DNA of 16,214 nucleotides from CAZTHL01 sp964613585. Lineage in GTDB: Bacteria; Pseudomonadota; Alphaproteobacteria; DSM-16000; Inquilinaceae. Shown piece by piece: positions 6,661 through 14,329 of this stretch (the stretch's first letter is position 1; the number at the start of each line of letters is the position of its first letter). The notes under the pieces are model-generated. The model was not told the origin of the DNA. It saw nothing but the letters and a program-made list of their open reading frames with translations, and made no database searches. Position numbers and translations under genes: made by a program. The DNA lies in assembly GCA_964613585.1 (NCBI GenBank), contig CAZTHL010000083.1, forward strand, positions 1-16,214, written 5' to 3'.

Positions 6661-8154
6661 CTACACCAGGACCCAGTCGGGCCCCATGGTGCCGGTGATC
6701 ACGTCCCAGCCGGCGAAGCCGCCGGCGTCGATGTCGAGGGCGTAGGTGGTGCCGTCGGCCTGGCGCACCAGCAGGTCCTGGTACCCGTCACCGTCGTGAT
6801 CGAGGGCGCCGGCAATGTCCCAGGCGGTGCCGGGCGAGTCGTGCACGACGAACCAGCCGGCATTGCCGGCACCGGTCATGTTGATGCCCCAGATCTGGCC
6901 GGTGGCCGCGTTGCGGAAGATGACGTCCGCAGCGCCGTCGCCATGAAGGTCGGCGACCGCCCTCGCCTCCCACCCAGCGTCCAGGGCGCCGGTGACCAGA
7001 CCCCAGCCGACAAGGAAGCCACCGTTGAGATTGGCGTAAACGGTGCTGCCGTCGACCACATTCTGCATCACCACATCCGCGCTGCCGTCGCGGTCGGCGT
7101 CGCCAGCGCCAATCGTGCGCCATGCGCCACCGACATCCGCGACCGGGCGGTAGCCGCTGCTGCCGCCGCCGGCGTCGATATCGAGCAGATAAAGCTGACC
7201 GGCTCCGTTCCGGATCAGCGGATCCACGATCTGGTCCCCGGTAAAGTCACCAAGCGCCTCAAGGGTCCAGTCGGCGCTCAGGTCCGTCGCCACCTCCGCC
7301 CAGCCGCGGCCTGCCTCGAAGGCATAAATGGAGCCGCTGCCGGCATCCTGGACCACCGCCTCATCGCGCAGGTTGCCCGACAGGTCGCCCGTTGCCCGGA
7401 CATGCCAGCCGGTCGGCATCGCGTCGACAAGGGTGGTGAACGGCCCGGCAGCGGCCGCGCCCATGTCGATGTAGGCGATCTGGCCGGTGCTGGTGCTGTA
7501 AAAGACGACATCGTCGAGAAGGTCACCGTCCACGTCGCTGACCGGCCGCGGCGCGGCGCTGATCCTCAGGTCCTCAAGGGAGTTCACCGGCCGTCCCGCA
7601 AACTCCGCCTGCCACGCCGAGGATCCGGGCTCGATGAAGCCGTTGCCGATCAGGAAGGCATTCCCCGCCACGGCAGACCCGTCCTCGGTGACGCTCAGCG
7701 TGATGCCGCCTTCCTGGATCTGGTCCGGGCCGGAGAGCAGGCTGCTCTGCTTGATGAAGGTATCGATCGTGGTCGTTGTGGAAATCGATGGATCGACAGT
7801 CATGACGATGGCGCCTGTCTGCGGATCGACCGACTGAAAAGTCTCGTCGATACCCAGACGCTGCGTGCCGAAGGTGCCCGTGATGCTGCTCAGCTCGTCA
7901 TGGATGGCGTTGTTGCTTGCCCACTGGATCTCGCCGCCCCGGACATCCGAGTCGTAAATGCTTCCGACATACAGGCCGACATCAATGATGTTCGGCCCAT
8001 TTCCCGAGTTCACCGCCGGAATTGGCTGGTCGACGGCGAGCAGGCCAAACATGGAGAAGCGTTCGGCCACGGAATAGGACGTCGTGTCCATGGGAAAGTT
8101 CGTATTGCCAAAGTAAGTAGTGCCGATCATCCAAATTTCGTAAAATTGTGTCAT
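6661..8154 (-). CDS. Putative secreted VCBS/FG-GAP-repeat protein with an unrecognised N-terminal head
   Basis: A 497-residue acidic protein with no signal peptide or membrane segment. Residues 1 to about 204 form a head I do not recognise (MTQFYEIWMIGTTYFG at the start; Thr/Ser-rich around 120-132). Residues 205-497 hold six repeats of about 50 residues. Each begins with an Asp-rich calcium-loop-like motif (DVDGDLLDD, DLSGNLRDE, DFTGDQIVD, DADRDGSAD, DLHGDGAAD, DHDGDGYQD) and continues as a strand pattern like GQIWGINM. This is typical of VCBS/FG-GAP repeats and suggests a beta-propeller. The protein ends TMGPDWVLV. The same tail closes the neighbouring RTX protein. The ATG at 8152-8154 has GGGGG 7 nt upstream. 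The first 60 codons are AT-rich compared with the tail. Lack of a Sec signal, together with the tail shared with an RTX protein, suggests type I secretion, but no transporter gene lies in the window. Function unknown. Confidence 0.82.
   Translation of the reverse strand: MTQFYEIWMIGTTYFGNTNFPMDTTSYSVAERFSMFGLLAVDQPIPAVNSGNGPNIIDVGLYVGSIYDSDVRGGEIQWASNNAIHDELSSITGTFGTQRLGIDETFQSVDPQTGAIVMTVDPSISTTTTIDTFIKQSSLLSGPDQIQEGGITLSVTEDGSAVAGNAFLIGNGFIEPGSSAWQAEFAGRPVNSLEDLRISAAPRPVSDVDGDLLDDVVFYSTSTGQIAYIDMGAAAAGPFTTLVDAMPTGWHVRATGDLSGNLRDEAVVQDAGSGSIYAFEAGRGWAEVATDLSADWTLEALGDFTGDQIVDPLIRNGAGQLYLLDIDAGGGSSGYRPVADVGGAWRTIGAGDADRDGSADVVMQNVVDGSTVYANLNGGFLVGWGLVTGALDAGWEARAVADLHGDGAADVIFRNAATGQIWGINMTGAGNAGWFVVHDSPGTAWDIAGALDHDGDGYQDLLVRQADGTTYALDIDAGGFAGWDVITGTMGPDWVLV
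6664..7542 (-). repeat. Tail module duplicated in the neighbouring gene (partner 8738-9616)
   Basis: The 293-codon C-terminal module here and that at 8738-9616 have equal length and align by eye without gaps. Identity is high even at DNA level near the 3' ends: 6727-6756 and 8801-8830 are 30 identical bases. The similarity ends at the stop codons, since the flanking spacers do not match. This indicates duplication or recombination of a coding module. Confidence 0.85.
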
Positions 8155-8734
8155 TCAATGCCCCCATATAGCAGGACTTGCATTTGAAAACGTCTTGGAC
8201 AGAGATCCTTCCCAGCCACCTTGACGAGCCTTGGCGCCTCCCAGAGACGGCGCCGGGCCGGTCTCCAGCCGGACGCAGGAAGGCCGTTCGGCTCGGGTCG
8301 CGACGCCCGCGATGAACCGCGCGCCTGGATACGGGCTCGCGGCCGCCACGCGATCGGCCAGCAGTGAGGCGATTCCCCTGGAGCGGCAAGGGCGCAGCGG
8401 GCCCCGGACCGGGAGCCTGTCCGGCACCGGCCGCATGGCCGGCCCCCCCCCAATGCCACGCTGGAACAGGCATCGCCTGCCTGCAGCCCCGGGGACCGAG
8501 AGACGATGTCGCTTGATCGGTCGACTGGACAGGCCATCCCGGCGCCGCTGCACGGCACGGTCAGGACCATCGTCCACCGTAAGCCCGACCGGACCCGATC
8601 GCGGGACGAGCACCGGCCGGCGGGCCGGCACGATCGCGCCGCCCGCTGACGTCGGTCTCACACCCGGGCGGCCACGCCGCCCGGACCGGCAATGCCGACT
8701 ACCGTTCGGGAAACGGTCATGCCCGCCCCTTCGC
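8155..8734. other. 580-bp intergenic region between the two VCBS-repeat genes
   Basis: No gene is supported on either strand. The part nearest the first VCBS gene (8155-8200) is AT-rich and probably contains its promoter, with TATATG at about 8163-8168 on the minus strand. The rest is GC-rich. A run of nine C lies at 8443-8451 in apparently non-coding DNA. Two hairpins close to the RTX gene's stop are at 8664-8684 and 8701-8717. Confidence 0.55.
8664..8717 (-). terminator. Two hairpins downstream of the RTX/VCBS gene
   Basis: A perfect 9-bp stem, CCGGGCGGC (8664-8672) with GCCGCCCGG (8676-8684), has a 3-nt loop. A second stem, ACCGTT/AACGGT, lies at 8701-8717 with a 5-nt loop. Both are within about 75 bp of the stop codon. 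Neither has a T-run on the minus strand, so termination is possible but not shown. Confidence 0.35.
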
Positions 8735-10567
8735 TCACACCAGCACCCAGTCCGATCCCATGGTGCCGGTGATCGGGTCCCAGCCGGCGAAGCCGCCGTT
8801 GTCGATGTCGAGGGCGTAGGTGGTGCCGTCAGCCTGGCGTACCAGCACGTCGCCGTGCCCGTCGTTGTCGTGGTCGAGGGTGCCGGCCACCTGCCAACCG
8901 GTGCCGGCCGTCCCGGTCACCACGAACCAGCCGGCGTTGGTGCCGCCCAGCATGTCCACGCCCCAGATCTGCCCGGTCGCCTGGTGGCGGAAGATCACGT
9001 CGTCGTAGCCGTCGCCCGCGACGTCGGCCACCCCCTCGGCCACCCAGTGTGGCCCGACCGCCCCGCTCACCACGCCCCAGCCGGTCAGCACGCCGCCGTC
9101 GATGTCGGCGTACCAGGTGGTGCCGTCCGCCAGGCTCTGGATCACCACGTCGGAATGCCCGTCGCGGTCCGGATCGCCGATCCCGGCGACCCGCCAGCCC
9201 GTGCCGATGTCCGCCACCACCGGCCGCCCGCCGACGCCGCCGCCCGCCTCCACCTCGAGCACCATCAGCCGCCCGCCCGTGTCCTGCACCAGCGGGTCGG
9301 GCAGACCGTCCCCGGTGAAGTCGCCGGCCCCGAGCAGCGTCCAGCCCGCCGACAGGTCGGTCGCCACCTCGGCCCAGCCGCGGCCCTGCTGGACCGTGTA
9401 GATCGACCCGCTCGTCGGGTCCTGCACCACCGCCTCGGCCCGGCCGTCGCCCGACAGGTCCCCGGTCGCCCCGACCCGCCAGCCTGCCGGCATCGCCCCG
9501 ACCAGTGTGACGAACCCGCCGGCCCCGGCCGCCGACATGTCGACATAGCCGATCTGCCCGCTCGTCTCGTTCAGGAACAGCACGTCGTTGACGGCGCCAC
9601 CGTCGACATTGCTGACCGCGTTCTGCTGGATGCCGGCCGTCACCAGCAGTTCGCCGCCGAACGACAGCATCTCCACTCCGACTAGAAAGTCCGTCCCCTC
9701 GGCCCCGGTGGCGTCGGCCACCGCCGTCGTCCAGCGGCCGTCCTCCAGATACGACCGCACATGGAACGCGTTGCGGCTGCCGGCATAGACCGCCGCATCG
9801 TTGCCCGCCCCGCCGTCGATCAGGTCGTCGCCCGACCCCCCCTCCAGCAGATCATCGCCCGCAAAGCCGACCAGGACGTTGGCTCCGGCATGACCGATGA
9901 GCGTGTTGGCGGCGGCCGAGCCGATGGCGCTGGCTCCGCCTTCAAGAATCAGGTTCTCGATCTCGGGGTGCGCCTCGAGGGACCAGGACAGGGAGGCGAC
10001 GATGGTGTCCGTGCCGGCGCTGTCGACCACCGTATCGGCCGCATTGTCGACGAGATAGCTGTCGTTTCCATCGCCGCCGTCCAAATGATCAGCGCCAAGG
10101 CCGCCGTAAAGTATGTCGTCCCCGTCGCCCCCGATCACTACATCGTTGCCGCCATAGGCCCAGAGAATATCATTCCCCGAAAAGCCTTGAATGTTGTCGG
10201 CATAATTGGTCGCATGGATCAGATCAGACCCGGAAAGGATGCTTTCCTTGGCCCGATCGCTCTGGCCAAGAAGAACCCAGTTCTGCAGCGTGACAGCGTT
10301 GACATTGAGATTATCGATCACATAAGCCGAGGTTCCACCCCAAAAGGTCTCGATTCGACTGATAATCCCGCCGGTGATTCTTGCTTCCGAATAGGTGATA
10401 TTTCTCCCACTGAAGTTGACAATGTCATTACCCCACAATACCCCATAATCGATTTGCACAAGGTTCGGCTGCGCTATCGTGACAACACCGTAGTCCCAGA
10501 GAGCCACAAGGTTGAAGTCGCTCTCAAAGTTGATCGGAAACGTCCCGCGTGCTGCAAAGACAGTCAT
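8735..10567 (-). CDS. RTX calcium-binding protein with six-repeat VCBS/FG-GAP tail, probable type I secretion substrate
   Basis: A 610-residue acidic protein without a Sec signal. The N-terminal part (about 1-110) resembles the poorly defined beta-rich region found before RTX repeats. Nonapeptide GGxGxDxxx repeats lie at about 127-175 (FSGNDILWAYGGNDVVIGGD, GDDILYGGLGADHLDGGDGN) and 235-258 (FAGDDLLEGGSGDDLIDGGA). These form calcium-loaded beta-rolls after export. EGTDFLVGVEMLSFGGELL (290-308) is a common segment after RTX blocks. Residues 318-610 are six VCBS/FG-GAP-like repeats colinear with those of the neighbouring 497-residue protein, ending TMGSDWVLV. RTX proteins are usually exported by ABC-type type I systems through a C-terminal signal. 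Here the C-terminus is the shared tail, so that tail may carry the signal (inference). The ATG at 10565-10567 has GAGAGGG about 7 nt upstream. The first 150 codons are AT-richer than the tail. The substrate or partner is unknown. Confidence 0.87.
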   Translation of the reverse strand: MTVFAARGTFPINFESDFNLVALWDYGVVTIAQPNLVQIDYGVLWGNDIVNFSGRNITYSEARITGGIISRIETFWGGTSAYVIDNLNVNAVTLQNWVLLGQSDRAKESILSGSDLIHATNYADNIQGFSGNDILWAYGGNDVVIGGDGDDILYGGLGADHLDGGDGNDSYLVDNAADTVVDSAGTDTIVASLSWSLEAHPEIENLILEGGASAIGSAAANTLIGHAGANVLVGFAGDDLLEGGSGDDLIDGGAGNDAAVYAGSRNAFHVRSYLEDGRWTTAVADATGAEGTDFLVGVEMLSFGGELLVTAGIQQNAVSNVDGGAVNDVLFLNETSGQIGYVDMSAAGAGGFVTLVGAMPAGWRVGATGDLSGDGRAEAVVQDPTSGSIYTVQQGRGWAEVATDLSAGWTLLGAGDFTGDGLPDPLVQDTGGRLMVLEVEAGGGVGGRPVVADIGTGWRVAGIGDPDRDGHSDVVIQSLADGTTWYADIDGGVLTGWGVVSGAVGPHWVAEGVADVAGDGYDDVIFRHQATGQIWGVDMLGGTNAGWFVVTGTAGTGWQVAGTLDHDNDGHGDVLVRQADGTTYALDIDNGGFAGWDPITGTMGSDWVLV

Positions 10568-11027
10568 GACGCCCTCTCGCCTTTTGCTTCGACGGCTCGT
10601 TCGCCGTCCGCTGCAAGAAAGGCATGGAAAAACTTAAGAACTTACTGAAAGTAGCACAAGCAAAGTCCGGCCGACCGGCAGCGCCTCCTCGACTGACCCG
10701 GCCCCTGTACCCGCTCTGACTCAGGGGTTAAGCATTGGACCCAAATGAATACCAGGGAATTATGGGCTGTTGTCGGGCAAAGCCGCTGTCAAGCCGCTGG
10801 AGCGTTTCCGGGTCTGGGCGGCATCGCCGGCCCGCTCCCCCGCCCGGTAGAACACTCCAGCCGCCGGTGCTCGGGGCGACGATGTGGACGGTGAGGCGGC
10901 ACGACCCCTTGTCGAGGCCGAGCCGTGACGGACGAGCCGGTGGCCGTTCCGTGGCGGACCGCGACTCCAGGGGCTACGGCCTGTGCAGCGGATGCCTCCT
11001 GCCGCCGGCAGCCAAGGCCCCGGCCGC
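10568..11027. other. 460-bp intergenic region upstream of the RTX gene
   Basis: This lies between the recJ stop and the RTX-gene start, both on the minus strand. The part at about 10605-10670 is clearly AT-rich for this genome. On the minus strand it contains TTGTGC and, 17 bp further, TAAGTT, a possible but weak promoter about 85 nt before the ATG. CCCCTG and CAGGGG at about 10702-10727 form a short inverted repeat. Nothing in the remainder supports a protein or RNA gene. Confidence 0.45.
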
Positions 11028-12839
11028 TCACCACGGTGCCGCGGCGTCCTCGATGAGGAGCTGCACCCGCTCGCGCCCCTGCCAGCTGTCCAGGCGCAGG
11101 CTGCCGGCCAGGTGCAGCGGCGCGCCGTCGGCCGCCAGCAGCGCCGCGCCGAGTGCGGTGTCGGCCGCGCGGAAGGCGACGGCCTCGACGCGCCCGCCGG
11201 CGGTGCCGGCAAGCCAGCAGCGGACGTGGCCCTGGCCGACCACGCCGGCGCGGGCGATCCGGGCGCCCTCAACGGCGAAGCGCGGCTCGGGATGGCCGGC
11301 GCCGAACGGCCCGACCTGCTCCAGCCAGCGGGCAAGGTCGGGCGCGATGCCCTCGACCGCGAGCCGGCCGTCGAGATCGATCGGCACCTCGGCCGGCCGG
11401 CCGGCCCCGGCCCCGGCCCGCTCGCGCAGGAAGCCGCCCAGTGCCGCCAGCCGGTCCGGCCGCACCGAGAAGCCGGCGGCCATGGCGTGGCCGCCACCGC
11501 CGCAGAGCAGCCCGGCCCGGCGCGCCTCCAGCACCGCCGCGCCGAGATCGAAGCCGGGCACCGAGCGGCCCGAGCCGGTGCCGCTCTCGGCCCCGAGGGA
11601 GACCACGCAGGCCGGCCTCTCGTAGCGCTCGCGCAGGCGCGCCGCGACGATGCCCAGCACGCCCGGATGCCAGCCGACGCCGGAGACCAGCAGCAGCGGC
11701 GGCATCGCCTCCTCGGCCTCGACCAGGGCGCGGGCCTGGCCCAGGACCTCCGCCTCGAGCGCCCGCCGGTCGTCGTTGTGGCCGTTCAGCCGCCGGGCCA
11801 GCGCCGCCGCCTCGGCGGCATCGTCGGTGCTGAGCAGGCGCGCACCGAGATCGCCTCGGCCGACCCGGCCGGCCGCGTTGATGCGCGGGCCGAGGAGGAA
11901 GCCGGCATGGTAGGGGTCGACCCGCCGCTGGATGCCGGCGACGTCGGCCAGCGCGGCAAGGCCCGGATTGCCGCGCCGGGCGGCCACCTTGAGGCCCTGG
12001 CTGACCAGCACACGGTTCAGCCCGGCGAGCGGAACCACGTCGCAGATGGTGCCGACGGCGACCAGGTCGAGCAGCGCCTTCAGGTCCGGCTCCGGCCGCG
12101 TGGCGAACCAGCCGGCGCTGCGCAAAGCGCGATTGAGCGCGACCAGGGTGAGGAAAACGACCCCGCAGGCCGCCAGGTGGCCGAGCCGTCCGGCGGCGCG
12201 CAGCCGGACCGCATCCTCGTCCAGCCGGTTCGGGTTGACCACGGCGCAGGCCGGCGGCAGGCGGGCCTCGGCGCCGTGATGGTCGAGCACGACGACATCC
12301 AGCCCCTCGGCCCGGGCCGCCTCCAGCGCCTCGACCGCCGTGGTGCCGCAGTCGACGGTGACCACCAGCCGCGCGCCCTGCCGCGCCAACCGGCGCAGGG
12401 CCGCCGCGTTGGGGCCGTAGCCCTCGGCCAGCCGGTCGGGCACGTAGAGCGCCGGCTCGGCCCCGGCCTGGCGCAGATAGCGCAGCAGCAGGGCGGCCGA
12501 GGCGGCGCCGTCGACGTCGTAGTCGGCGAACACGACCAGCGGCTCGGCGCCGCGCACGGCGTCGGCGAGGCGCCCGGCCGCCCGGTCCATGTCGCGCAGG
12601 ATCGAGGGGTCGGGCAGCTGGGTTCGCAGCAGCGGGTTGAGGAAGCCCTCGGCCTCGTCCAGCCCGACGCCGCGGCCGGCGAGCAGGCGGGCGACCGGCT
12701 CGGGCAGCGCGTGGCGCTGGCCGAGCGCCCGGCTCAGCCGCTCGTCCACCGGGCGCAGCCGCCAGCGCTTGCCGCCAAGCGAGCGGGCCACCACGACCCC
12801 ATCATCCTCGTCCTCCACCCGCGCGGCCGCCACATCCAT
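11028..12839 (-). CDS. recJ: Single-stranded-DNA-specific exonuclease RecJ
   Basis: A 603-residue cytoplasmic 5'-3' single-strand DNA exonuclease of the DHH superfamily, used in RecF-pathway recombination and in mismatch and base-excision repair. The DHH domain shows motif I ADYDVDGAASAALL (DYDVDG at 106-111), TVDCGTT (162-168) and the diagnostic VLDHHGAE (DHH at 186-188), followed by AVVNPNR. GTICDVVPL lies at 263-271 and LGPRINAAGRVG at 317-328, both typical of RecJ. The DHHA1 domain carries GWHPGVLGIVAARL and LCGGGGHAMAAGF (447-457), which helps bind DNA. A C-terminal OB-type region follows (DSWQGRERVQLLIEDA). All metal-binding aspartates and histidines expected of the family appear present. 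The ATG at 12837-12839 has GAGGGG just upstream, and the length is normal for the family. It lies downstream of hom on the same strand with a 188-bp spacer. Confidence 0.96.
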   Translation of the reverse strand: MDVAAARVEDEDDGVVVARSLGGKRWRLRPVDERLSRALGQRHALPEPVARLLAGRGVGLDEAEGFLNPLLRTQLPDPSILRDMDRAAGRLADAVRGAEPLVVFADYDVDGAASAALLLRYLRQAGAEPALYVPDRLAEGYGPNAAALRRLARQGARLVVTVDCGTTAVEALEAARAEGLDVVVLDHHGAEARLPPACAVVNPNRLDEDAVRLRAAGRLGHLAACGVVFLTLVALNRALRSAGWFATRPEPDLKALLDLVAVGTICDVVPLAGLNRVLVSQGLKVAARRGNPGLAALADVAGIQRRVDPYHAGFLLGPRINAAGRVGRGDLGARLLSTDDAAEAAALARRLNGHNDDRRALEAEVLGQARALVEAEEAMPPLLLVSGVGWHPGVLGIVAARLRERYERPACVVSLGAESGTGSGRSVPGFDLGAAVLEARRAGLLCGGGGHAMAAGFSVRPDRLAALGGFLRERAGAGAGRPAEVPIDLDGRLAVEGIAPDLARWLEQVGPFGAGHPEPRFAVEGARIARAGVVGQGHVRCWLAGTAGGRVEAVAFRAADTALGAALLAADGAPLHLAGSLRLDSWQGRERVQLLIEDAAAPW

Positions 12840-12922
12840 CGCCCCTCACCCAAGATGTTGTGAGCCATTGATGGTGGGACGCTTAAAGATGATTCGTCCG
12901 GTCGGCCAGCCCCAAGCGCGCG

Positions 12923-12947
12923 CGGGTCGTTTCGCTCGACCGACCCG
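12923..12947 (-). terminator. Hairpin between hom and recJ
   Basis: Inverted repeat CGGGTCG (12923-12929) and CGACCCG (12941-12947) with an 11-nt loop, in the 188-bp spacer after the hom stop. There is no T-run on the minus strand. It may attenuate or end the aminotransferase-hom transcript before recJ, but the evidence is only structural. Confidence 0.3.
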
Positions 12948-13027
12948 ACGAGAAGCCCGGGATACCGGCGCCGGCTGGGGAGAGCGTGAGCCAAGACCGG
13001 CATAGGCACGCGACCGGGCGGGCCGGC

Positions 13028-14329
13028 TCACGATCGCGGCAGGTGCTCGATGCGCATGACCCGGGGCGGCTCGAGCACGGCGTCGAGGCTGCCGATCCGC
13101 TCGAGGCAGCGCTCCATGGCCGCCTCGCTGGTCTCGTGGGTGATGATCACCACCGCCACCGCATCACCGGGGTTGCGGCCGCGCTGGATCAGGCTCTCCA
13201 CCGAGATGGCCTCGTCGCGCATCTCGGCGGTCATGTCGGCAATGACGCCGGGCCGGTCGACCACGGTCAGGCGAATGAAGTAGGCGCCGCGCCGGCGCTC
13301 CACCGGGACCGTCGGCAGCGCCGCGAGATCCGACGCCGGCACGCCGAAGGCCGGGACCTGAACGCCTCGGGCGATATCCACCAGATCGGCGACGACCGCC
13401 GACGCGGTCGGCCCCCGGCCGGCCCCGCGGCCGACCAGCATGACCTGGCCGACCACGTCGCCCCGGGCCACCACCGCGTTGAACACGCCCTCGACCGAGG
13501 CGATCGGGCTGTCGCCCGGCACCATGCACGGCTCGACCCGGAGCTCCAGACCGGCCGGGGTCAGGGTGGCCAGCCCGAGCAGCTTGATGCGGAAGCCGAG
13601 CTCGTCGGCATAGGCGATATCGAGCGCCGAGACGTGGCGGATCCCCTCGATATGCACCTGGTCGAAGCGGATTGTGGCGTTGAACGCCAGCCCGGCCAGG
13701 ATAGCCAGCTTGTGCGCCGCGTCGATGCCGTCGATGTCGACGCTTGGATCCGCCTCGGCATAGCCCTCGGCCTGCGCCTCGGCCAGCACCGCGGCCAGCT
13801 CCCGTCCGCTCCGGCGCATCTCCGTCAGGATGAGGTTGCAGGTGCCGTTGAGGATGCCGAACACCGCGTCGATCCGGTTGCCGGCCAGCCCCTCGCGCAG
13901 GCCCTTGACGATCGGGATGCCGCCGGCCACCGCCGCCTCGAAGCCGAGCGTGCCGCCGCGCGCCTCCGCCTTGCGCAGCAGGGAGGCGCCGTGCACGGCG
14001 AGCAGCGCCTTGTTCGCGGTGACCACCGAGCGGCCGTGGTCGAGCGCCGTCTCGCACACCGCCCGGGCCACCCCGTCCACCCCGCCGATCAGCTCGACCA
14101 CCACGTCCGCCTCGGCCTCCGCCGCCAGGACCACCGGGTCGTCGAACCAGCGCACGCCGGACAGGTCGACGCCGCGGTTGCGGCCGCGGTCGCGCGCCGA
14201 CACCGCGGTCAGCGCCAGCGGCCGGCCCGCGCGCCGCGCCAGCAGCTCGGCCTGCTGCCGCAGCACCGCCACGACGCCGGTCCCGACGGTGCCGAGCCCG
14301 GCCACGGCGACCGTCAGCGGCGCCGTCAC
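13028..14329 (-). CDS. hom: Homoserine dehydrogenase with C-terminal ACT domain
   Basis: This cytoplasmic enzyme reduces aspartate semialdehyde to homoserine with NAD(P)H, the branch point toward threonine and methionine. It has 433 residues, normal for the monofunctional bacterial form. The Rossmann motif is VAVAGLGTVGTGVV (7-20). VVTANKALLA holds the conserved nucleotide/active-site Lys. The catalytic domain contains AAVAGGIPIVKGL, GILNGTCNLILTEM and GYAEADPSVDIDGIDAAHKL (the last is the family signature region). The C-terminal part, YFIRLTVVDRPGVIADMTAE onward, is an ACT domain (about 345-425), which usually gives feedback control by threonine. The start codon is GTG at 14327-14329, overlapping the TGA of the upstream aminotransferase as GTGA, so the two are translationally coupled. 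This pairing is common in alphaproteobacteria. The glpX gene frequently found after hom is not here; recJ follows directly. Confidence 0.96.
   Translation of the reverse strand: MTAPLTVAVAGLGTVGTGVVAVLRQQAELLARRAGRPLALTAVSARDRGRNRGVDLSGVRWFDDPVVLAAEAEADVVVELIGGVDGVARAVCETALDHGRSVVTANKALLAVHGASLLRKAEARGGTLGFEAAVAGGIPIVKGLREGLAGNRIDAVFGILNGTCNLILTEMRRSGRELAAVLAEAQAEGYAEADPSVDIDGIDAAHKLAILAGLAFNATIRFDQVHIEGIRHVSALDIAYADELGFRIKLLGLATLTPAGLELRVEPCMVPGDSPIASVEGVFNAVVARGDVVGQVMLVGRGAGRGPTASAVVADLVDIARGVQVPAFGVPASDLAALPTVPVERRRGAYFIRLTVVDRPGVIADMTAEMRDEAISVESLIQRGRNPGDAVAVVIITHETSEAAMERCLERIGSLDAVLEPPRVMRIEHLPRS

Noticed and set aside
5143..8187. A 1014-codon plus-strand open frame spanning the kinase and the first VCBS gene
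   Set aside because: It is antisense to two clearly recognisable genes, has no domain and has the Ala/Gly/Arg-rich content expected of shadow frames in very GC-rich DNA.
8443..8451. A run of nine C as a phase-variation tract
   Set aside because: It lies in a spacer with no supported frame and not in an obvious promoter position.
8155..8734. Minus-strand frames of 139-168 codons in the spacer between the VCBS genes
   Set aside because: Several overlapping frames are open at once, none has a motif or convincing ribosome-binding site, and the composition is that of random GC-rich DNA.
8231..9685. A plus-strand open frame with peptides resembling those of another plus-strand frame near 6660-7200
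   Set aside because: The resemblance is a by-product of both being antisense to the paralogous VCBS tails, not evidence of coding.
10760..11034. Possible small genes downstream of recJ
   Set aside because: The frames have no recognisable motif, overlap each other and include the end of recJ in another frame.
10983..12863. A 626-codon plus-strand open frame opposite recJ
   Set aside because: It is fully antisense to an unmistakable RecJ and its translation is low-complexity with no motif.
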